Shown here piece after piece: positions 27,675 through 38,770 of a stretch of DNA of 64,000 bases. A program made the position numbers and the translations under genes. The notes beneath the pieces were generated by a model. The model saw only the letters and a program-made list of their open reading frames with translations, made no database searches and was not told the DNA's origin. Numbering within the stretch: position 1 is the stretch's first letter; each line of letters begins with the position of its first letter. The DNA is taken from contig NZ_WTYH01000001.1 of assembly GCF_009827335.1 (NCBI RefSeq), positions 1,116,001 through 1,180,000 of the forward strand. The letters are read 5' to 3'. The stretch is from Aurantiacibacter arachoides. GTDB taxonomy: Bacteria; Pseudomonadota; Alphaproteobacteria; Sphingomonadales; Sphingomonadaceae.

Positions 27675-29750
27675 TTGGACTGGATCCTCGTCATCGTATT
27701 CGCGCCGCTGGCCGCTGCTGTCATCGCAGGGCTCGGCGGGCGACTGATCGGCCACACTGCGGCCAAGGTCGTCACCACGGGAGCGCTGTTCCTGGCTTGC
27801 GGGCTGAGCTGGCCGATCTTCCTCCAGTATCTGGGCGGCGGGGTGGAGCCTACCGTGGTCCATGTTCTCGACTGGGTGCGCTCGGGCGACATGACTTTCG
27901 ACTGGGCGTTGCGCGTCGATACGCTGACAGCGATCATGCTGGTGGTCATCACCACGGTTTCCGCACTCGTCCATCTCTACAGCTGGGGGTACATGGAGGA
28001 AGATCCGGACCAGAGCCGGTTCTTCGCCTACCTCTCGCTGTTTACCTTCGCCATGCTGATGCTGGTGACGGCCAACAACCTCGTCCAGATGTTCTTTGGA
28101 TGGGAAGGCGTGGGCCTGGCGAGCTACCTGCTGATCGGCTTCTGGTTCCGCAAGCCCAGCGCCAACGCCGCCGCCATCAAGGCCTTCGTGGTCAACCGCG
28201 TGGGCGACCTCGGCTTCATGCTCGGCATCTTCGGCACCTTTCTGGTGTTCGGCACCACGAGCATTCCGGAAATCCTCGCCGCCGCGCCAGCCTTGCAGGG
28301 CGCAAGCGAGATCGGCTTCCTCGGCCTGCGCGTCGATACGCTGACTGTCCTGTGCATCTTGTTGTTCATTGGCGCCATGGGCAAGTCCGCCCAGCTCGGC
28401 CTGCATACCTGGCTGCCCGATGCGATGGAGGGGCCGACGCCCGTTTCCGCGCTGATCCACGCCGCCACGATGGTGACTGCGGGCGTGTTCATGGTCTGCC
28501 GCCTGTCGCCCATGTTCGAGGCCGCGCCGGCCGCGCTCGCGTTCGTGACCATCATCGGCGCCGCCACCTGCTTCTTTGCCGCGACGATCGGCACCACGCA
28601 GTGGGACATCAAGCGGGTGATCGCCTATTCGACCTGCTCGCAACTCGGCTACATGTTCTTCGCGGCGGGCGTCGGTGCCTATGGCGCGGCGATGTTCCAC
28701 CTGTTCACCCACGCCTTCTTCAAGGCGCTGCTGTTCCTTGGTGCGGGCTCGGTCATCCACGCCATGCATCACGAACAGGATATGCGCTATTACGGCGGGC
28801 TGCGGAAGCAGATCCCGGTCACGTTCTGGGCGATGCTGTTCGGCACGCTGGCGATTACCGGGGTGGGTGTGGTTCACATCGGCGCGATCCCGACCATCGG
28901 CTTTGCCGGTTTCCATTCGAAGGACGCGATCCTGGAAGCCGCCTATGCCTCGGCCGGTGCCTACTCCAACGTGGCGTTCTGGATGGGTACCTTTGCGGCG
29001 CTGCTGACCAGCTTCTATAGCTGGCGTCTGATGTTCCTGACCTTCTGGGGCAAGCCGCGCTGGATCGAGAGCGAACACATCCAGCACGCCGTGCATCACG
29101 GCCACGACGACCCGGATCATCACAACCCGCCGCGCCAGGAAGATGCCGGCCATGACGTGCATCATGCCGTGCCGCATCCCGCGCACGGCGACGGAACCGG
29201 CGGTTATCACCCGCACGAAAGCCCGGTTGCCATGCTGATCCCGCTCGCGGTGCTGAGCCTTGGCGCCATCGCCGCAGGCTTCCTGTTCAGCCACGCCTTC
29301 CTGGACGAAGCAGCCTTCTGGAACGGCGCGATCGCCTACAACGCCGCGCTGATGCACGAGATGCACGAGGTTCCGGCGCTGGTGAAATACGCCGCAACGA
29401 TCGTTATGGCGCTCGGTCTGCTCGGCGCGATCTACGCCTACCTCGTTCAGCCGAAGCTGCCTTCGCAAACCGCCGAGCAGTTGGGGCCGATCTACACCTT
29501 CGTCTATCGCAAGTGGATGTTCGACGAATTGTATCACTATCTTTTCGTGGTCCCCGCCTTCTGGCTCGGCCGCTTCTTCTGGAAAAAGGGTGACGAGGGC
29601 ACCATCGACCGTTTCGGCCCCAACGGCGCAGCCTGGGTGGTTGAGCGCGGCTCGACGTTCGCGCGCCGGGTGCAGTCGGGTTACCTCACCAGTTACGCGC
29701 TGATCATGCTGCTCGGCCTGGTCGCTGCCATCACGTGGGTGCTGTTCTGA
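27675..29750 (+). CDS. nuoL: NADH-quinone oxidoreductase subunit L, with His-rich loop
   Basis: Distal antiporter-like proton-pumping subunit, 691 residues, TTG start. The core has [18 protein letters not shown] with the key Glu, and FHSKDAILE near the C-terminal half. Between about residues 467 and 515 lies a hydrophilic loop containing 14 histidines (for example HHGHDD, DHHNPP, HPHES). The C-terminus has the long amphipathic helix region that braces the membrane arm. Its stop overlaps the nuoM start (TGATG). Confidence 0.96.
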   Translation: MDWILVIVFAPLAAAVIAGLGGRLIGHTAAKVVTTGALFLACGLSWPIFLQYLGGGVEPTVVHVLDWVRSGDMTFDWALRVDTLTAIMLVVITTVSALVHLYSWGYMEEDPDQSRFFAYLSLFTFAMLMLVTANNLVQMFFGWEGVGLASYLLIGFWFRKPSANAAAIKAFVVNRVGDLGFMLGIFGTFLVFGTTSIPEILAAAPALQGASEIGFLGLRVDTLTVLCILLFIGAMGKSAQLGLHTWLPDAMEGPTPVSALIHAATMVTAGVFMVCRLSPMFEAAPAALAFVTIIGAATCFFAATIGTTQWDIKRVIAYSTCSQLGYMFFAAGVGAYGAAMFHLFTHAFFKALLFLGAGSVIHAMHHEQDMRYYGGLRKQIPVTFWAMLFGTLAITGVGVVHIGAIPTIGFAGFHSKDAILEAAYASAGAYSNVAFWMGTFAALLTSFYSWRLMFLTFWGKPRWIESEHIQHAVHHGHDDPDHHNPPRQEDAGHDVHHAVPHPAHGDGTGGYHPHESPVAMLIPLAVLSLGAIAAGFLFSHAFLDEAAFWNGAIAYNAALMHEMHEVPALVKYAATIVMALGLLGAIYAYLVQPKLPSQTAEQLGPIYTFVYRKWMFDELYHYLFVVPAFWLGRFFWKKGDEGTIDRFGPNGAAWVVERGSTFARRVQSGYLTSYALIMLLGLVAAITWVLF

Positions 29751-31282
29751 TGGGCGGCTTTCCCATCCTGTCCATCATGCTGCTGGTCCCGCTTGTCGGA
29801 GCCGTGGCCTGTCTGTTCGTCAATGCCGGCACGGCACGCATGGTCGCGCTGGTCGCCACGCTGATCGACCTGGCGCTCGGCATTCTGCTGTGGGCAAGCT
29901 ACGACATCGGCGGCGCGCAGTGGCAATTTACCGAAAGCGCCGACCTGTTCGCCGGTTTCTCCTACGCGCTTGGCATCGATGGCATCGCGCTGATGCTGAT
30001 CATGCTCAGCGTGTTCCTGATGCCGGTGTGCATCGGCGCCAGCTGGCAGGCCATTCAGAAGCGGGTGGGTGAATACATGGCGGCCTTCCTGCTGATGGAG
30101 GTGCTGATGATCGGCACCTTTGCCGCGCAGGACATCTTCCTGTTCTACATCCTGTTCGAAGCAGGCCTTATTCCGATGTACCTCATCATCGGCATCTGGG
30201 GCGGCGACAACCGGATTTACGCCGCCTACAAGTTCTTCCTCTACACCCTGATCGGCTCTGTCCTGATGCTGGTCGCCATGCTGTGGATGGTGAACGAGGC
30301 AGGCACCTCCAGCATTCCCGCGCTGATGGTCTACGATTTCGATCCGGGCGCACAGACTTGGCTGTGGCTCGCGTTCTTCGCCAGCTTTGCGGTAAAGGTC
30401 CCCATGTGGCCCGTGCATACCTGGTTGCCCGATGCGCACGTGCAGGCGCCCACCGCAGGTTCGGTAATTCTGGCGGGCGTGTTGCTGAAGCTGGGCGGTT
30501 ACGGATTCATCCGTTTCAGCCTGCCGATGTTTCCCGAAGCAAGTGCCCAGTTCGCGTGGCTGATGTGGGGCCTGGCGATGGCGGCCGTGGTCATCACCAG
30601 CCTCATCGCGCTTGTGCAGCACGACATGAAGAAGCTGATTGCCTATTCCTCCGTTGCGCACATGGCGATCGTGATCATCGGCCTGTTCGCCTTCAACGTG
30701 CAAGGGCTGGAAGGCGGCATGATCATCATGCTCAGCCACGGCCTGGTTTCGGGCGCGCTGTTCCTGTGTGTGGGCGTGATCTACGACCGGCTGCATACCC
30801 GCGAGATCTCCCGCTACGGTGGTCTGGCCATCAACATGCCGAAATATGCGGTGCTGTTCCTCCTGTTCACCATGGCCAGCATCGGCCTGCCGGGGACGAG
30901 CGGCTTCGTCGGCGAGTTCCTGTCGCTCGCGGGCATTTACCAGGCAAACAGCTGGGCCGCGTTCGTAGCGACGACCGGTATCATCCTGGGTGCTGCCTAC
31001 ATGCTCTACCTCTACCGCCGCATCGCCTTCGGGCAGCAGGTCAACGCCGATGCCGCCGCCATGCCCGACCTTTCGGCGCGAGAGTTGCTGCTGCTCGGCC
31101 CGATTGCTGCCGTCGTGCTGTGGATGGGCGTCTATCCCGAAAGTTTCCTTGCCCCGATGCGTGCCGATATCGCCCTGCTCGACGCCCGGCTTGACCGTGC
31201 CGCACCCGCCAGCGACGCCAACCTCTTCATCGGAGAAGCTGCGCCAGCCGCCACGGTCGAGCCTGCCGAGGGAGCGCACTGA
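29750..31282 (+). CDS. nuoM: NADH-quinone oxidoreductase subunit M
   Basis: Antiporter-like proton-pumping subunit, 510 residues, about 14 transmembrane helices. ILFEAGLIPMYLIIG carries the conserved Glu and HTWLPDAHVQAPTAGS the signature loop. An ATG 15 bases upstream lies within nuoL; 29750, at the nuoL stop, is preferred. Confidence 0.96.
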   Translation: MGGFPILSIMLLVPLVGAVACLFVNAGTARMVALVATLIDLALGILLWASYDIGGAQWQFTESADLFAGFSYALGIDGIALMLIMLSVFLMPVCIGASWQAIQKRVGEYMAAFLLMEVLMIGTFAAQDIFLFYILFEAGLIPMYLIIGIWGGDNRIYAAYKFFLYTLIGSVLMLVAMLWMVNEAGTSSIPALMVYDFDPGAQTWLWLAFFASFAVKVPMWPVHTWLPDAHVQAPTAGSVILAGVLLKLGGYGFIRFSLPMFPEASAQFAWLMWGLAMAAVVITSLIALVQHDMKKLIAYSSVAHMAIVIIGLFAFNVQGLEGGMIIMLSHGLVSGALFLCVGVIYDRLHTREISRYGGLAINMPKYAVLFLLFTMASIGLPGTSGFVGEFLSLAGIYQANSWAAFVATTGIILGAAYMLYLYRRIAFGQQVNADAAAMPDLSARELLLLGPIAAVVLWMGVYPESFLAPMRADIALLDARLDRAAPASDANLFIGEAAPAATVEPAEGAH

Positions 31283-32748
31283 TGGACCTCACTTCATCCC
31301 TCGGCCTGATCGCGCCCGAGATCGTCCTTTCGCTCTCCGGCCTCGTGCTGTTGCTGTTTGCCGCCTGGGGCGGGGACAAGCTCGCCAGCACAATCAGTAT
31401 CGCCACCTGCATTGCGCTTGGTGCCGCCTTCTTCCTGGTCGCGCCGGCGGTATGCGCAGGCGCAAGCGGGCCGGATCGCATGGCATTCGGCGGGCAATTC
31501 AGCGCCGATGCCTTTGCCGGCTTTGCCAAGCTGATGATCTATGCCGCTGCCGGTGCCGCGCTCGTGGTGGCTCCGCGCTTCTTCGAAAGTCTGCGCGCGA
31601 TGCGGGCGGAATTTCCCCTGCTGGTGTTGTTCGCCGCTCTCGGCATGAGCGTGATGGTCTCGGCAACGGACCTCGTCACGCTGTATATCGGGCTCGAACT
31701 GAACTCGCTCAGCGCCTACGTTCTCGCCTCTATCCTGCGGGATGACGAGCGGTCTGCCGAGGCCGGCCTCAAGTACTTCGTGCTCGGCGCGCTCGCTTCG
31801 GGCATCCTGCTGTTCGGCATGAGCCTGATCTATGGTTTCACCGGCACGACCAGCTTTGCCGGCATTGCCGTGGCGACGGCAGGCGGCCTCAACACAGGCA
31901 TGCTGTTCGGGCTGATCTTCGTGCTCGCCGGGCTCGCGTTCAAGATCAGCGCCGCCCCGTTCCACATGTGGACGCCCGACGTCTATACCGGCGCGCCGAC
32001 ACCGGTGACGATGTTCTTCGCCAGCGCCCCCAAGGTCGCCGCCATCGCGCTGCTCGCGCGGGTCACGCTGGAGGCATTCGGCACGCAGGTCGACGCCTGG
32101 CGGCAGGTGGTGATCTTTGCCGCGCTGCTGTCGATCGTGATCGGCGCGCTGGGCGCGATCGGTCAGACCAACATCAAGCGCCTGATGGCCTACAGCTCGA
32201 TCAACAACGTCGGTTTCATCCTGATCGGCCTCGCCGCCGCCAGCGTTGCGGGCGTCAGCGCAATGCTGGTCTACCTGGCGATCTACGTGGTGATGACGAT
32301 CGGCAGCTTCGTGGCTGTGCTGCTGATGCGCGATGCCGAGGGGCGCCAGCTTGAGGGCATATCCGACCTGGCTGGCCTTTCGACCACCCGCCCGCTTGTC
32401 GCCTGGTGCCTGCTTGCACTCATGTTCAGCCTTGCCGGGATCCCGCCGCTGTTCGGTTTCTGGGGCAAGTTCGTGGTGTTCCAGGCCGCGGTGCAGGCCG
32501 ACCTCGTGGCGCTGGCCGCCATCGGCATCGCCGCCAGCGTGATCGGCGCGTTCTATTACATCAAGATCGTCAAGGTCATGTTTTTCGACGATCCGGCGGA
32601 CACCGTTCGCGGAGCCAGCGACCTTGCGCACACGGCGCTGCTGGTGATCTGCGCGCTGTTGATCTCGCCGCTGGGTTATCTCCTCATTCCCTGGCTCGGC
32701 AATCTGGCGAACCTTGCGGCGGCTTCGCTCGCGCTTCCCCTCGTCTGA
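31282..32748 (+). CDS. nuoN: NADH-quinone oxidoreductase subunit N
   Basis: Third antiporter-like subunit, 488 residues. IGLELNSLSAYVLASI and FHMWTPDVYTGAPTP are the diagnostic segments. The ATG overlaps the nuoM stop (TGATG). Last complex I gene; birA begins within or just after its 3' end. Confidence 0.96.
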   Translation: MDLTSSLGLIAPEIVLSLSGLVLLLFAAWGGDKLASTISIATCIALGAAFFLVAPAVCAGASGPDRMAFGGQFSADAFAGFAKLMIYAAAGAALVVAPRFFESLRAMRAEFPLLVLFAALGMSVMVSATDLVTLYIGLELNSLSAYVLASILRDDERSAEAGLKYFVLGALASGILLFGMSLIYGFTGTTSFAGIAVATAGGLNTGMLFGLIFVLAGLAFKISAAPFHMWTPDVYTGAPTPVTMFFASAPKVAAIALLARVTLEAFGTQVDAWRQVVIFAALLSIVIGALGAIGQTNIKRLMAYSSINNVGFILIGLAAASVAGVSAMLVYLAIYVVMTIGSFVAVLLMRDAEGRQLEGISDLAGLSTTRPLVAWCLLALMFSLAGIPPLFGFWGKFVVFQAAVQADLVALAAIGIAASVIGAFYYIKIVKVMFFDDPADTVRGASDLAHTALLVICALLISPLGYLLIPWLGNLANLAAASLALPLV

Positions 32749-33490
32749 CACCGCACCGTTGATCGAAACGCTTGCCCAAGCGGGATCGACCAACACTGTC
32801 CTCGCCGAACGTCTGCGCGCCGGCCATGCGATTGCCGAAGGCACCTGGCTGCGCGCGGAAAGGCAGACCGCTGGCCGGGGACGGGCGGGGCGCGACTGGC
32901 GCGAGGCCGAGGGAAATCTCTACGCCTCGACCCTTGTCCACCCTGCAGGCGGCGACCCGCCGCCGCATACGCTGTCGCTGGTGGCAGGGCTGGCGGTGCA
33001 CGACCTGCTGATGTCGCAACTCAACGTGCCTCAGGCCGACCCCGGCAATTACCGCTGGCTCAAGTGGCCCAACGACCTGATGGTGGACGGGGCAAAGATC
33101 GCCGGCATCCTGTGCGAGCGCGTGGGCGATGCCGTGATCGTCGGCGTGGGCATCAACGTGGCCACCGCCCCCCCCGTCGCCGATCGGGCGGTGACAGCCA
33201 TACACAGTGCAAACCCGGACAACTCCAACACGGCAGCAGTCGTGCTGAGCGACCTTGCACGGACGTTAGCCGGACGCCTCGATCGCTGGCGCGCAGAGCC
33301 GCTGTCCACCACCCTGGCCGAATGGGAAGTGCGCGCTCACCCTCGCGGTGCGGCGTTGACGGTGACCGATGGCGGCGAGCGGATAGCTGGGGCCTTCGAC
33401 GGGCTCGCGCCGGATGGGGCACTGCGCCTGGCGCTGGTTGACGGAAGCACCCGCATCATCCACGCGGGCGACGTGGAACTGGAGACTTGA
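32714..33490 (+). CDS. birA: Biotin--[acetyl-CoA-carboxylase] ligase
   Basis: Attaches biotin to the carrier protein of acetyl-CoA carboxylase and other biotin enzymes. Motifs: [26 protein letters not shown] (biotinyl-AMP loop) and [17 protein letters not shown]. It lacks the N-terminal DNA-binding domain of E. coli BirA, so it is a monofunctional ligase. The start is uncertain: TTG at 32714 (258 residues, overlapping nuoN by 35 bp) or TTG at 32759 (243 residues). This nuoN-birA-coaX-rnj order is common in alphaproteobacteria as far as I recall. Confidence 0.9.
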   Translation: MRRLRSRFPSSDTAPLIETLAQAGSTNTVLAERLRAGHAIAEGTWLRAERQTAGRGRAGRDWREAEGNLYASTLVHPAGGDPPPHTLSLVAGLAVHDLLMSQLNVPQADPGNYRWLKWPNDLMVDGAKIAGILCERVGDAVIVGVGINVATAPPVADRAVTAIHSANPDNSNTAAVVLSDLARTLAGRLDRWRAEPLSTTLAEWEVRAHPRGAALTVTDGGERIAGAFDGLAPDGALRLALVDGSTRIIHAGDVELET

Positions 33491-33494
33491 GCCG

Positions 33495-34274
33495 ATGCTT
33501 CTCGCCATCGATGCCGGCAACACCAACGTCGTTTTCGCGTTGTTTGAAGGCACGGACATCCGCGCCCGCTGGCGCATTGCCACAGACGGTCGCCGCACGG
33601 GCGACGAGTATGCCACCTGGCTTGTCCAGTTGCTCGCTATCGAGGGGATCGAGCGCAGCGCGATTACCCGCATAATCTTCGGCTCGGTCGTGCCGCGCGC
33701 CAATCATAACATCACCGTGCTTGCCCAGAAATACTTCGGCATCGAGCCGATGGTGGCGGGCGAGGGCGCGGCGGCCTGGGATTTCGCAATCGACGTCGAA
33801 CAACCCAATACGCTGGGCGCCGATCGCGCCCTGAACTGCATCGCCGCGCACGAACTGGTGGGCGGCGACATGATCGTGGTCGACTTCGGCACCGCGACCA
33901 AGTTCGAGGCGATCGACTATAACGGCGCCTACAAGGGCGGCATCATCGCGCCGGGCATCAATCTCTCGCTCGACGCGCTGGTGGGCAACACCGCCAAATT
34001 GCCGCGGATCGCGATCCGCGCGCCTGAAACCGCCAGTGTCATCGGCCGCAATACCGAGGATCAGATGCTGATCGGCGTGTTCTGGGGATACGTCGCGATG
34101 ATGGAAGGCCTCATCGCGCGCATGAAAGCCGAAATAGGTCGACCGGTAAAGGTTGTAGCGACCGGCGGGCTCGCCATATTGTTTGACGAGAAAACCGACA
34201 TTTTCGATGTCGTCGATGCCGACCTGACGATCCGCGGATTGCAGATCCTGGCGGACCGTGCCGGAGGCCCATGA
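33495..34274 (+). CDS. coaX: Type III pantothenate kinase
   Basis: First step of coenzyme A synthesis, phosphorylating pantothenate. 259 residues of the ASKHA fold: phosphate loop [14 protein letters not shown], second loop [29 protein letters not shown], and [10 protein letters not shown]. The ATG is 4 bp after the birA stop and its own stop overlaps rnj (ATGA). Confidence 0.95.
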   Translation: MLLAIDAGNTNVVFALFEGTDIRARWRIATDGRRTGDEYATWLVQLLAIEGIERSAITRIIFGSVVPRANHNITVLAQKYFGIEPMVAGEGAAAWDFAIDVEQPNTLGADRALNCIAAHELVGGDMIVVDFGTATKFEAIDYNGAYKGGIIAPGINLSLDALVGNTAKLPRIAIRAPETASVIGRNTEDQMLIGVFWGYVAMMEGLIARMKAEIGRPVKVVATGGLAILFDEKTDIFDVVDADLTIRGLQILADRAGGP

Positions 34275-35923
34275 AAAAGAATTACACACCTGAAGACGAA
34301 TTGCTGTTCCTCGCGCTGGGAGGCAGCGGAGAGATTGGCATGAACGTCAATCTCTACGGCTGCCGTGGAAAGTGGCTGATGGTCGATCTCGGCATGAGCT
34401 TCGGCAGCAACGAATATCCTGGCACAGAGCTGATGTTCGCCGATCCCGAGTTCATCGAGGACCGCGCCGACGATCTTGTGGGCATCGTGATTACGCACGC
34501 GCACGAGGATCACATCGGCGCCATTCCCTATTTTGCCGCAGAACTGGGCGTGCCGCTGTACGCCACGCCGTTCACGGCCGAACTCGTCCGCCGCAAGCTG
34601 GCCGAGGCCGGACTGGAGCGGCAGGTGAAGCTCAATGTCATCAGGGAAGGTCACGGTCCTCTCGATCTCGGCCCCTTCTCGATCACCTATGTCCCGCTCG
34701 CCCACTCGATTGCCGAGGCCAATGCCCTGCTGATCGAAACGCCGTTCGGGCGGGTGTTCCACACCGGTGACTGGAAGCTCGATGAAGAACCCATCATCGG
34801 CGATCCGACAACCGAGCAGGAACTAGTCGCGATCGGTGACGAGGGCGTGCTGGCAATGGTCTGCGATTCGACCAATGTCTTCAACCCTGTCCCCTCGGGC
34901 AGCGAGGGCGCGGTGCATCGCGGTTTGCTGGAAGAAGTGCGCAAGCACGCCGGCAAGCGTGTGCTGGTCACGACCTTTGCCTCCAACGTGGCCCGCCTGC
35001 AGACGTTGGGCGAAGTTGCACGCGAGACGGGGCGTCAGCTGTGCGTGGCGGGGCGCTCGCTCGATCGCATTATCGAGGTGGCCCAGGACCATGGCTACCT
35101 GCAGGATTTCCCCGGAACCGTCGATTTCGACCAGGCGATGGACCTGCCGCGCGGCGAGGTTCTGATCATCGCCACCGGTGGGCAGGGCGAACCACGTGCG
35201 GCGCTCAGCCGCATTGCCGAGGAAAGCCACCGGCTCGAACTCACCCGGGGTGATGTCGTGCTGTTCTCCAGCCGGCAGATTCCGGGAAACGAGCTTGCCA
35301 TCGGGCGGATACAGAACCGCCTTGCGGAGCGCGGCATCGTGATGGTGACCGACCGTCAGAGCGAGATCCATGTCTCCGGCCACCCTGGGCGGCCCGAACT
35401 GGAAACGCTGTATGGCTGGTTGCGCCCGCAGATCCTCGTGCCAGTGCATGGCGAGGTTCGTCACCTGATCGAACAGGCTCGGCTCGGCTTGGCCAGCGGC
35501 ATCCCGCACTCCGTGTTCCAGCAGAACGGCGAGATCGTCCGCCTTGCCCCCGGCGTACCGGAAAAGCTGGGCGAGGTCATGACCGGGCGCCTGGTGCTTG
35601 ACGGCGACGTCATCGTCCCTGCCGATGGCGAAGCGATCACGATGCGCCGCCGCCTTGCGCGCGATGGCCTCGTGATCGTCGTGCTCGGCGGCCGGGGCAG
35701 GGTGCAGGTCGAGGGAATTGGCCTGCCGCTCGACGAGGATTATGACGCCTTCGTTGCCGAGGCCGAGAGCGATGTTGCCACGGCCGTGGCCCGCGTGGGG
35801 AAGGGTCGCCGCGCCGATCCCGAAGCCGTCGTGGAGGCCGCGCGTCTTGCGGCCCGTCGCGCCGCCCAGCGCTGGTCCGGCAAGAAGCCGCAGACCCGTG
35901 TCATCTCGCTGCTTGCGGAGTGA
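34271..35923 (+). CDS. rnj: Ribonuclease J (metallo-beta-lactamase/beta-CASP RNase)
   Basis: RNA-processing and decay enzyme with 5' exonuclease and endonuclease activity. 550 residues. Metal ligands in [14 protein letters not shown], further His in [10 protein letters not shown] and HTGDWK, Asp in VCDSTNVF, and the beta-CASP region including [14 protein letters not shown] and [10 protein letters not shown]. In alphaproteobacteria RNase J coexists with RNase E. Confidence 0.94.
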   Translation: MKKNYTPEDELLFLALGGSGEIGMNVNLYGCRGKWLMVDLGMSFGSNEYPGTELMFADPEFIEDRADDLVGIVITHAHEDHIGAIPYFAAELGVPLYATPFTAELVRRKLAEAGLERQVKLNVIREGHGPLDLGPFSITYVPLAHSIAEANALLIETPFGRVFHTGDWKLDEEPIIGDPTTEQELVAIGDEGVLAMVCDSTNVFNPVPSGSEGAVHRGLLEEVRKHAGKRVLVTTFASNVARLQTLGEVARETGRQLCVAGRSLDRIIEVAQDHGYLQDFPGTVDFDQAMDLPRGEVLIIATGGQGEPRAALSRIAEESHRLELTRGDVVLFSSRQIPGNELAIGRIQNRLAERGIVMVTDRQSEIHVSGHPGRPELETLYGWLRPQILVPVHGEVRHLIEQARLGLASGIPHSVFQQNGEIVRLAPGVPEKLGEVMTGRLVLDGDVIVPADGEAITMRRRLARDGLVIVVLGGRGRVQVEGIGLPLDEDYDAFVAEAESDVATAVARVGKGRRADPEAVVEAARLAARRAAQRWSGKKPQTRVISLLAE

Positions 35924-35931
35924 TGTGAGCC

Positions 35932-36222
35932 GTGGCCCTTACGTCCATCATCGCGATCTATGCGCTGTTCTGGGTGATGACCGCGTTCCTGCTGCTGCCA
36001 TTCGGCGTGCGGACGGCTGACGAGGCTGGCTTGTCCAAAATTCCCGGCCAGGCGGACAGCGCGCCGGCGGAGTTTCATCCGTGGCGGATCGTGGGCCGCG
36101 CTACCGTAATTGCCGCCGTATTGTGCGCGCTTTATATCGCCAATTACATCGAGGGATGGGTGACCGTCGACGATGTGAACCTGTTCGGCACGCCACCCGG
36201 CTACGAACCGCGTCAGCGCTGA
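35932..36222 (+). CDS. DUF1467 family membrane protein
   Basis: 96-residue protein, GTG start, two transmembrane helices (about 4-24 and 56-75). The segment FLLLPFGVRT after the first helix is the family signature. It lies 8 bp after rnj and is probably the last gene of the nuo super-operon, convergent with the next gene 8 bp away. Function of the family is unknown. Confidence 0.85.
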   Translation: MALTSIIAIYALFWVMTAFLLLPFGVRTADEAGLSKIPGQADSAPAEFHPWRIVGRATVIAAVLCALYIANYIEGWVTVDDVNLFGTPPGYEPRQR

Positions 36223-36230
36223 ATGCCCGG

Positions 36231-38666
36231 TCAGCCGCGTAACCGGTCAATCGACTGTGCCAGCGCGACGTAGAGCTTGCCGACATCGCTGGACAGCAGC
36301 GTAACCGCGATTGCATTGCCGTCACGCGTGGAAAGCACCTCGCGCAGCATCGCCTCGAAATCGTGGATGTAGCGGTTAACCGTTTCGCGAAATTCGCTGT
36401 CCTCGTCATAGACCCCGGCCACCGCGCGGCTTTCGTGCTTGTCGAGCAGCCGCACGGCGCGACGGGTGAAGATGCCCCGGTCACCGCGCAGGTAGTTCGA
36501 CCATTGCGTGTCCGATACCTCGTTATCGAACGCCTTGGCGATGTCGATCGCGGAGGAATTCAGGGCCTCGGTAATCAGCGCCATGCGGCGCGTGAACTCG
36601 CTGTCGATCCGCTCTTCGGCCCGTTCGCGGGCATAGTCGATGCGCGCTTCGAGATTGCCGGCCAGCGTCTCGACCTCGCCCAGTTGGCTGCGCAGAGCGG
36701 CGGTGGTCGCCTCGCCGGATTCGGTCGCGCGGGCGACAGCGTCTTCGAGCTCTGAAATGGCCTCTATGGCGTTGTGCCGGATGGCCTCGGCAATGCGGGT
36801 GCGACTGTCTTCGGCGATCCGATCGGCAATCTCGTCGATGACTTCGCGCTGGTTTTCACGCAGGTTTTCCAGCGCGCCACCGGCTTCACCGGCTAGATGC
36901 TCAAGCGCCACCCGCAATTCGGAGCCGGTGCGCTCGGCCAGGCGCTCGCTCTCGGCGGCCAGCGCGGTCATGCGCTGTTCCAGTGCGGTCAGCGTGTCCA
37001 GCGATGCCGTGCCCATATCGCGCGCATTCTCGACATGACCGGACAAGGCTTCGCTGCGCAAAGCGGCATCGCCGATCAGCGCATGGAGGCGCCCGGTCTC
37101 GTTGCCGAAGCGGGCGAGCCGCTTCTCCGCCTCGCCGATGGAATCGGCCAGCGCGCCTTGTGAGTGAGCCGATCCGGAACGGATGATCTCCAGCAGGCGC
37201 ACGCTGTCACTGGTCAATCGCGCGATCAACTCGCCGCTGTTTTCCAGGACCGCGCGGCTCTGCTCGACACGGTCTGCCAGGCCCTGCGCCGCATCGCCCA
37301 GGCCCTCGCTCGCCCCCCGGCTTTCTGCGGCCATGCGCCGCATCTCGGCGTCCAGTTCGGCCATGCGGGCAGCCAGGTTGTCGGTGCGCTCGACCATGCC
37401 GGCGGCGTGGTCGACCTGCGCATCCTGGCGCGCGTGCATCGCCGCATCGATGGCAACGAGCCGGGCATCGAGCGCGCCCAGCCGCTCCGCCGCGCTGGTC
37501 ATCGCGACCTCGTCGGCCTCGGAAATGGTGGCGATAGCCCCCTGCATACGGGATTCGAGCGCAGCGATCGATTCGCTCCACCGGCCAACCGCCTCGCCGT
37601 GGCCTTCCCCCAGCGCCGCGAGCAAGCGCTCGCCATCCTCCTGCAGCGCGCCGAGACGTTCGCGCATTGCGGCAATCGCCTCTTCCTCGGCAGCGCGCTG
37701 GGCCAAGTCGTGTCCGCGCAGTTCCTGGGCGACGGCGGAGGCGCGGGTGCGGATCGCGGCGATGGCTTCGTCCTGCGACAGGGCGAGATCGGCGCGAAAA
37801 CCCTCGCTCACCCGGCGCAGCTTGTCGAAACGTTCCTGGGTCGCTTCGCCCAGCGCGCTTACCTGCGTATCGAACAGCTCCAGCGTTGCACCGACCCGCT
37901 CGCCGATCCGTTCCACGTGCCGCTCACTCGCCACGCCGAACTGGTTGAGCCGGTCGAACCCGGTCACCAGCGCCTCGACCTGTTCCTGCGCGACATTACC
38001 GGCGTTGCCGATCTGGTTGGTCATGTCACGCGCGGCGTTGGCGACGACGGGCAGGTGATCGCGCAGGCTCGTCATGTTCGCGAGCGCGGTATCGCTGACA
38101 CTGCCGATCTGTTCGACCTGCGCACTGTTGTCGCGGATCAGGGTCTGCAGGCGGTCGGCGTTGGTCGAAAGCCGCTCGTTGGCGAGGCGACCGAGCGTTT
38201 CGAGATCGCGGGACTGCGCCGCGATGAAATCGCGCGAGATTGCCAGCTCACGATTGACGATGGCAAGCCGGCTTTCAAGTAGGGCGGACTCTTCCGACAG
38301 CGCGCGCGCGGCGTCGGTAAAACGGTTGGCCTCCCGCCGGCTGTTGCGCATGGCGAGCAGCCACAGGCCGATCACGAGGATCACTGGCAGCGACCACTCA
38401 CCGATCCAGTCGATCCACTGCTGTGCCGGGGCACCGGCAAGAATGGGCGCGCGGTAGGTCCAGAAGAAGAAACCTGTCCATGCAAGGACGATCAGGCCGG
38501 CAAACAGCGGCACCGCCCAGGTGAAGCGTGGACGGGCGCGAGGTTCGCTTTCTTCTTCGGTCCAGAACTCCGCCTCTTCCGCCTCCGGTTCGAACGCTTC
38601 GTCGTAGGCCGGTGTCCCGTCATTCTCGTGGCGAACCGTGGTGTGGTCGGCTTCGGTGTCGGCCAT
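36231..38666 (-). CDS. Large coiled-coil inner-membrane protein, TipN-like architecture
   Basis: 811-residue protein: acidic N-terminus of about 55 residues, two transmembrane helices (about 57-80 and 90-115), then roughly 650 residues of heptad-rich coiled coil with almost no Pro or Cys, and a conserved-looking C-terminal block (YLRGDRGIFTRRAVRLL, FRETVNRYIHDFEAML, LSSDVGKLYVALAQ). This layout and length match the polarity landmark TipN of Caulobacter, which has two N-terminal helices and a long coiled coil; I infer a TipN-like role from architecture alone. Start at 38666 follows GGAGGGAG; the frame is open 68 codons further without support. Confidence 0.65.
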   Translation of the reverse strand: MADTEADHTTVRHENDGTPAYDEAFEPEAEEAEFWTEEESEPRARPRFTWAVPLFAGLIVLAWTGFFFWTYRAPILAGAPAQQWIDWIGEWSLPVILVIGLWLLAMRNSRREANRFTDAARALSEESALLESRLAIVNRELAISRDFIAAQSRDLETLGRLANERLSTNADRLQTLIRDNSAQVEQIGSVSDTALANMTSLRDHLPVVANAARDMTNQIGNAGNVAQEQVEALVTGFDRLNQFGVASERHVERIGERVGATLELFDTQVSALGEATQERFDKLRRVSEGFRADLALSQDEAIAAIRTRASAVAQELRGHDLAQRAAEEEAIAAMRERLGALQEDGERLLAALGEGHGEAVGRWSESIAALESRMQGAIATISEADEVAMTSAAERLGALDARLVAIDAAMHARQDAQVDHAAGMVERTDNLAARMAELDAEMRRMAAESRGASEGLGDAAQGLADRVEQSRAVLENSGELIARLTSDSVRLLEIIRSGSAHSQGALADSIGEAEKRLARFGNETGRLHALIGDAALRSEALSGHVENARDMGTASLDTLTALEQRMTALAAESERLAERTGSELRVALEHLAGEAGGALENLRENQREVIDEIADRIAEDSRTRIAEAIRHNAIEAISELEDAVARATESGEATTAALRSQLGEVETLAGNLEARIDYARERAEERIDSEFTRRMALITEALNSSAIDIAKAFDNEVSDTQWSNYLRGDRGIFTRRAVRLLDKHESRAVAGVYDEDSEFRETVNRYIHDFEAMLREVLSTRDGNAIAVTLLSSDVGKLYVALAQSIDRLRG

Positions 38667-38770
38667 GGCGACTCCCTCCAGCGGCGAGAAATTTCTGCGA
38701 CGTGTCATCGAGGGACATTTATCAGATTGCGACGTCCGGGGAACCCCGGCCTGCTGCGTTGTCCGCCGCC

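Noticed and set aside
27609..29537. Long open frame on the minus strand opposite nuoL
   Set aside because: It is antisense to a certain gene, its product is composed of low-complexity Arg/His/Asp-rich sequence, and long antisense frames are expected at this GC content. The same applies to the frames opposite nuoM, nuoN, nuoD and pyrG.
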